Shown here piece by piece: positions 60,226 to 64,000 of a stretch of DNA of 64,000 nt (position 1 is the stretch's first letter; each line of letters begins with the position of its first letter). The notes beneath the pieces are model-generated. The model did no database searches. It worked only from the letters and a program-made list of their open reading frames with translations, and was not told the DNA's origin. The stretch comes from Pseudomonadota bacterium (lineage in GTDB: Bacteria > Pseudomonadota > Alphaproteobacteria > Rhizobiales > Xanthobacteraceae). Location of the stretch: contig JAEXYA010000067.1 in NCBI GenBank assembly GCA_023451825.1, positions 62,001 through 126,000 of the forward strand, read 5' to 3'. A program made the translations under genes and the position numbers.

Positions 60226-60711
60226 ATGAAGTGCGTGACCGGTTTGCTGGCGGCGGTTCTGTTGGTGGCTGGCGTAGGCGCGAGCCATGCCGTGGTCCGC
60301 ATCGCCGATGATCGCGGCGGCCGCATCGGAACCTATGTCGATAAGTATCAGGGCCTGCGCTCGTCCGGCGAAACCGTCGTGATCGATGGCCTCTGCGCTT
60401 CGGCCTGCACCATCGTGCTCGGTGCCGTCCCGCATGATCGCATTTGCGTGACGCCGAATGCCACACTCGGTTTCCACGCCGCGTGGGACATGGGCAATAA
60501 CGGCCGCGCCGTCACCAATCGCGAAGCGACACGGATGCTTTATTCCATGTATCCGTCGAATATCCGCCGCTGGATCTCCAAGCGCGGCGGCCTCAAGCCG
60601 CAGATGGTGTTCCTGCGCGGTCCGCAACTCGCGAGCATGTACAAGCCCTGCTACATGAACGCCCGCGCCCAGGCGGCCTATGACAGTTCGCCGACGTTGC
60701 GCGGCGAGTAA
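60226..60711 (+). CDS. Exported ClpP/crotonase-fold-like protein (COG3904 type)
   Basis: Product of 161 residues. Signal peptide (VTGLLAAVLLVAGVGASHAV). The segment VVIDGLCASACTIVLGAVPHDRICVTPNATLGFHAAW has the SAC and later His arrangement seen in ClpP-like periplasmic proteins, suggesting a serine-protease-like active site, unproven. Ends with many Arg/Tyr. ATG 60226. Confidence 0.72.
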   Translation: MKCVTGLLAAVLLVAGVGASHAVVRIADDRGGRIGTYVDKYQGLRSSGETVVIDGLCASACTIVLGAVPHDRICVTPNATLGFHAAWDMGNNGRAVTNREATRMLYSMYPSNIRRWISKRGGLKPQMVFLRGPQLASMYKPCYMNARAQAAYDSSPTLRGE

Positions 60712-60718
60712 AACGCGA

Positions 60719-60809
60719 CCGTAGGGCGGATGAGGCGGAGCCGTCATCCGCCGCGATATTTCAGCGGTGCAATCGGCCGGCGGATTAGTCTGCGCCAATC
60801 CGGCTACGG
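60719..60809. repeat. Palindromic intergenic repeat, family D, copy 3
   Basis: CCGTAGGGCGGATGAGGCGGAGCCGTCATCCGCCGCG ... CGGCCGGCGGATTAGTCTGCGCCAATCCGGCTACGG. Same class as the element at 44071 with more mismatches in the arms. 60810-60937 has no other gene. Confidence 0.8.
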
Positions 60810-60937
60810 CAAAGCTTCCTCTGCTCTCCATCACTTGATCGCTGCGACCCCGCCGACGCTTGCTAGCCCCCGCAACTCGGCCTATCTGGAACCGTATGCA
60901 GGCGCCCGCGCGGCAGCCTGCCAATTGAGGTTCGTCA

Positions 60938-61120
60938 ATGCAGCCGGCATCCGCCCCTGACAATGTGGCAGCGCAGCCTTCGCGGGCGGCGACGCTGATC
61001 GTCGGTGCCGCGGCCGCCTTCGCTGGCCTGCTCGTGGTCGGCGCCATCGCTCTGTGGGCCTGGTACGGCACCGCCGTCTTCTTTGAGATGGTGAAGACCG
61101 GCATCGCCGCTTGCATGTAG
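60938..61120 (+). CDS. Small membrane protein upstream of SCO
   Basis: A 60-codon frame with GAGG eight bases upstream. Hydrophilic start MQPASAPDNVAAQPSR then one helix TLIVGAAAAFAGLLVVGAIALWAWYG and TAVFFEMVKTGIAACM. 17 bases before the SCO gene, likely same transcript. Function unknown; perhaps copper delivery. Confidence 0.7.
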   Translation: MQPASAPDNVAAQPSRAATLIVGAAAAFAGLLVVGAIALWAWYGTAVFFEMVKTGIAACM

Positions 61121-61137
61121 GTTTCGGGAACAATTTT

Positions 61138-61728
61138 ATGAGTAGCTCCACCCGCCCGCTGGTCATCATCGCGGCCTTCGCCGGAAGTCTCGCCGCAGGC
61201 CTGTTGCTGGTGCTGTGGCTGTCCGGCGGCTTCAAGGGCGTCGCGGCGCCTGCAGCGATCGGCGGCCCGTTCCAGCTCACCGATCAATCCGGAGCAAAGG
61301 TCACCGAACAGAACCTGAAGGGCAAACCGTCGCTGATCTTCTTCGGTTTCACCCACTGCCCGGATATTTGCCCGACTGCACTCTTCGAGATGTCCGAGGT
61401 GCTCCGCACGCTGGGCCCGGATGCCGACAAGCTCAACACGTACTTCGTCTCCGTCGATCCCGAACGCGATACGGCGGCGATCATGAAGGATTATCTCTCC
61501 TCCTTCGACCCGCATCTGAAAGGACTGACCGGCACACCCGAGGAAGTCGCAAAGGTCATCACCGGCTATCGGGTCTATGCCAAGAAGGTCCCGACCAAGG
61601 ACGGCGACTACACGATGGACCACACCGCGCTGATCTATCTGATGGATAAGGACGGCAACTTCGTCGCGCCGTTCAACCTGAAGCGCACGCCGGAAGAGGC
61701 TGCGAAGGATCTCAAGCGGTATTTGTGA
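61138..61728 (+). CDS. SCO1/SenC-family copper chaperone
   Basis: Membrane-anchored thioredoxin-fold protein of 196 residues that delivers copper to the CuA site of subunit II. One N-terminal helix (VIIAAFAGSLAAGLLLVLWL), the copper motif CPDICP in FGFTHCPDICPTALF, SVDPERDT and the ligand histidine in YTMDHTALIYLMD. ATG 61138. Functionally linked to the cox cluster at 16-23 kb, though 38 kb away. Confidence 0.94.
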   Translation: MSSSTRPLVIIAAFAGSLAAGLLLVLWLSGGFKGVAAPAAIGGPFQLTDQSGAKVTEQNLKGKPSLIFFGFTHCPDICPTALFEMSEVLRTLGPDADKLNTYFVSVDPERDTAAIMKDYLSSFDPHLKGLTGTPEEVAKVITGYRVYAKKVPTKDGDYTMDHTALIYLMDKDGNFVAPFNLKRTPEEAAKDLKRYL

Positions 61729-61730
61729 GT

Positions 61731-61825
61731 CGTAGGATGGGTTGAGCGTCAGCGAAAACCCATCAGCCGAGCCTGCCGCAGGGAAAAGCGATGGGTATTC
61801 GCGAAGACGCTCAAGCCATTCTACG
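61731..61825. repeat. Palindromic intergenic repeat, family A, copy 6
   Basis: CGTAGGATGGGTTGAGCGTCAGCGAAAACCCATCAGCCGA ... CGATGGGTATTCGC ... GCTCAAGCCATTCTACG. CTA at 61821-61823 on the plus strand gives the TAG stop of the minus-strand glycosyltransferase gene. Confidence 0.82.
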
Positions 61826-63776
61826 TCTTCGGCGCCACCCGCATCGCCTTGCTGCGTCGGGAGACCGCGTGCTGGGTTTTCTCCCAGCGATGCGGCTCGC
61901 GGAGCAACTGCCATAGCGCACGCCACGCGGAGATCGATAAAAGCCCCCAGTAAAGCGGCGCCAGTAGCAATATCCATGCGTGGCGCATCTGCCTGCGTCG
62001 CGCCAGCCCCATCAGGCCGACAGTGATCGTGGCGAAATAGCCTGCCGAGATTGCCGTCAGATGCAGCGGCATCAACATATCGACCATAAAGCCGGACACG
62101 CTGCCCGTGACGCTCGCGCGGCCGACGAGAAGCGCGATCTCGACAAGCAGCAAAGGATAGGCCAGCGCCGTCAGCACATTGCTGCCGGCAATGATCGCAA
62201 CGCCAATCGATTTGCCTGTCCCCACATCGCGCCATAAGCGCCATGGCCGGCGCAGATGCACGGCACTGGTTTGCATCCACCCCTTCATCCAGCGCGAGCG
62301 CTGCCGCAGCCAGGCGCTGAAATGCACTGGCGCTTCTTCATAAGTCGTCGAGGAGAACGTAACGCAGCGATGGCCGAAACGCGCCAGCCGAATGCCGAGA
62401 TCGGCATCCTCGGTGACATTCCATGCATCCCAGCTGCCGACCTCGCGCAACACCTCGGCACGAAAGTGATTCGACGATCCGCCAAGCGGGAGCGGCAGGC
62501 GTAGCGCCGCAAGGCCGGGAAGCAAGACATCGAACTGCCCGGCATATTCGGCCGCGAACATCCGCGATAGCAGGCTTTCCCTGGCATTGTCGATGGTCAG
62601 GCTTGCCTGCACGCAGGCGACCTCAGCGCCGTGATGATCGAACGCGTCGAGCGCGGCGCGCAGTTGCCCCGGTTCGGGCCGATCCTCCGCGTCGAACACT
62701 GCGACAAAACGGCCGCGAGCGAACGGCAACGCATAATTCAGCGCCTTCGGTTTGGTCTGCGGGCCGATGGCCGGAACGGTGATGACCTGCACATGCGGTA
62801 ACGGCTGCAATCGCGCGATGGCCTGCCGGGTGCTGTGGTCATCGGCCTCGGTGACCAGGATGACATCCAGCTTCTCGCGGGGGTAATCGAGATCGGAGAT
62901 CGCCTGCAGCAGCGGTGCGACCGATGTGGCCTCGCGATAGAGCGCGATCATCACCGTATAGATCGGCAGCTCGATATCCGGCAAATGCCGGCGCTTCGGC
63001 TCGGCCAGACGTGGCACCAGACAGCCAAGAAAGCGAAAGCCTGCGAAGACGACGAAGGTCGCAGTGAGCACACCGCTCCAGATCGCCTCGCCAAGCAAAG
63101 AGGGAACGGCGATGAGACCGGCTATGACAAGGATGTTCGCCGCTCGACAAAACTGCTGCCACCGGTCTTGCGCACGCGATGCGGCAGACAGTTCGGGCCA
63201 TCTCTGCGGGAGTCCATCCGCCGCCTGCTGCGCGAGCACATCGCCTGCATGTCGTGTGAGAAAGCGATTGAAGTCTTCCGTTGTGGCGAACTCGAGCTGC
63301 GCGACGAGCTGTGACTGCGCCGCCGTCAGAAGGCTCAGCTTACGCGCGGACAGGCCACGCGCGGCGACGACGCAATAAATGCCGTCGTGCCGACGAATCG
63401 GAAAAATGCCGAATTGGACGGCCTGTGCATACTGCTCCGGCGACAGCAGGCACCGCCCGTGGTCGCCTGCGCCGAGCTTGACGAACCGCCTGCCAAGCCG
63501 CGCTGCCAAGCTCTGCAGATAGCCGGCCTCATCGATGACGTCCCAATCGATCAGGATGCGATCCGCATCGATCCCCAGTCTGCGGCTGCGATTGGTGGCC
63601 GCCTGCAGCGTGAGCGATGGGACGAGGCCATTCAGGCATTCGAGTTCGGCTGCGACCTGCGCCGCCGGCTCGGGGCGGCGATGATCATGGTCGAGTGGGC
63701 GCCGCCGACGCTCGGGCGCCAAGGCATATGCGCTGACTGACGGCTCCGGATCCTCACCATCGTCCAGCAGGGACAT
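61821..63776 (-). CDS. XagB-like family 2 glycosyltransferase with GspE_N-like N-terminus
   Basis: Inner-membrane polysaccharide synthase-like protein of 651 residues. First 180 residues form a soluble domain similar to the GspE/XpsE N-terminal fold (RRFVKLGAGDHGRCLLSPEQYAQAVQFGIFPIRR), then two helices, then GT2 with YTVMIALYREATSVAPLLQAI, EADDHSTR, FDAEDRPEPGQLR (DxD), EDADLGIRLARFG and QRSRWMKGWMQT (QxxRW), then four C-terminal helices. This resembles Xanthomonas XagB and cellulose-synthase-like adhesin systems. ATG 63776 with GGGGAG upstream. Confidence 0.9.
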   Translation of the reverse strand: MSLLDDGEDPEPSVSAYALAPERRRRPLDHDHRRPEPAAQVAAELECLNGLVPSLTLQAATNRSRRLGIDADRILIDWDVIDEAGYLQSLAARLGRRFVKLGAGDHGRCLLSPEQYAQAVQFGIFPIRRHDGIYCVVAARGLSARKLSLLTAAQSQLVAQLEFATTEDFNRFLTRHAGDVLAQQAADGLPQRWPELSAASRAQDRWQQFCRAANILVIAGLIAVPSLLGEAIWSGVLTATFVVFAGFRFLGCLVPRLAEPKRRHLPDIELPIYTVMIALYREATSVAPLLQAISDLDYPREKLDVILVTEADDHSTRQAIARLQPLPHVQVITVPAIGPQTKPKALNYALPFARGRFVAVFDAEDRPEPGQLRAALDAFDHHGAEVACVQASLTIDNARESLLSRMFAAEYAGQFDVLLPGLAALRLPLPLGGSSNHFRAEVLREVGSWDAWNVTEDADLGIRLARFGHRCVTFSSTTYEEAPVHFSAWLRQRSRWMKGWMQTSAVHLRRPWRLWRDVGTGKSIGVAIIAGSNVLTALAYPLLLVEIALLVGRASVTGSVSGFMVDMLMPLHLTAISAGYFATITVGLMGLARRRQMRHAWILLLAPLYWGLLSISAWRALWQLLREPHRWEKTQHAVSRRSKAMRVAPKT

Positions 63777-63891
63777 GCTACGCTCCCCAAGAACACAAAC
63801 AACGCTACGAACGATGTCACAAACGCTACTCGCGTCTCCGGCGGGATGGTCTATAAGACCCGCGTCCGGACAAGCCTTCATGCAACCACAG

Positions 63892-64000
63892 ATGGTTAAT
63901 TTCAGCAACAAAATACCGCAAGGAATGGCGTGCACAACCTTACGTGCGCTATGCCTCGTGGGTGCGTTGCTGCCTTGGGCGGCGCAGGCGCAAGGTCAGG
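63892..64000 (+). CDS. Start of a secreted protein, truncated by the window end
   Basis: Reading from ATG 63892 gives MVNFSNKIPQGMACTTLRAL, then CLVGALLPWAAQAQGQ, a good Sec signal peptide with an AQA-Q cleavage site. Divergent from the XagB-like gene; in XagB-type loci a large exported partner is adjacent, so this could be that partner, but only 36 codons are visible. Confidence 0.6.
   Translation, partial: MVNFSNKIPQGMACTTLRALCLVGALLPWAAQAQGQ

Noticed and set aside
60205..62280. Minus-strand open frame of 691 codons
   Set aside because: Crosses four real plus-strand genes and a repeat; no domain seen.

Overview
The window reads as chromosomal DNA of an alphaproteobacterium of the Bradyrhizobium / Rhodopseudomonas / Afipia group (Nitrobacteraceae). 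Evidence is GC-rich coding with strong third-position bias, a split ATP synthase with a separate Fo operon (atpI-atpB-atpE-atpG-atpF), an aa3 oxidase cluster in the order coxB-coxA-ctaB-coxF-like-ctaG-coxC-DUF983-SURF1, a tandem-domain dCTP deaminase, a SAM-II riboswitch before metZ, and many short palindromic intergenic repeats. Genus and species are inference. Nothing suggests a prophage, plasmid backbone or large island; it is mostly core genome with small accessory inserts.

Layout. 0-5 kb: 3' part of a hybrid sensor kinase (entering from the left), a convergent LuxR-type response regulator and an MHS-type MFS carrier, possibly an acetate/carboxylate switch of the CrbS/CrbR kind. 5-8 kb: small stress or secreted proteins and a DsbA-fold isomerase. 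8-10.7 kb: Fo ATP synthase operon. 10.8-15 kb: lipoprotein, GNAT, M16 peptidase and thrC. 15.1-16 kb: a DUF1778/GNAT toxin-antitoxin pair with a clear inverted-repeat operator. 16-23 kb: aa3 cytochrome oxidase and its assembly factors, all on the minus strand. 23-31 kb: IalB-like protein, GNAT, PepSY membrane protein, tldD-lepB-yjbR, DUF6644/DUF6152 and PAN-domain secreted proteins, and glutamate-cysteine ligase. 32-34.9 kb: marR and gst diverging around a perfect MarR-type palindrome, then hslO and apaG. 35-38 kb: an OpgC-type membrane acyltransferase with two SGNH-hydrolase-like exported proteins, the best candidate for an under-described system. 38-41 kb: metZ under a SAM-II riboswitch with an apparent terminator/antiterminator, dCTP deaminase and a Uma2 protein. 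41-50.7 kb: porin, GarD-like dehydratase, sorbosone-dehydrogenase-like lipoprotein, an unrecognised protein, MATE exporter, SRPBCC fusion protein, AraC regulator and MGMT. 50.87 kb: tRNA-Gly(CCC). 51-58 kb: aldehyde dehydrogenase plus a complete Liv-type ABC importer diverging from an AraC regulator. 58-64 kb: FAD dehydrogenase, ClpP-fold secreted protein, SCO copper chaperone, a XagB-like glycosyltransferase, and the first codons of a divergent secreted protein that leaves the window.

How the genes fit together. The Fo operon, aa3 oxidase and SCO protein form an aerobic energy block; ctaB, ctaG, SURF1 and SCO cover heme A and copper delivery. thrC and metZ both draw on homoserine. The liv genes, aldehyde dehydrogenase and AraC gene look like one uptake-and-oxidation unit, possibly for aromatic substrates. 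OpgC/SGNH and XagB-like genes point to envelope polysaccharide modification and synthesis.

Regulatory and structural DNA. Directly visible are seven intrinsic terminators, a SAM-II element with attenuator, palindromes before the toxin-antitoxin and between marR and gst, hairpins inside the atp, cox and liv operons, and at least seven families of palindromic repeats that sit between genes and twice supply the stop codon of a neighbouring gene.
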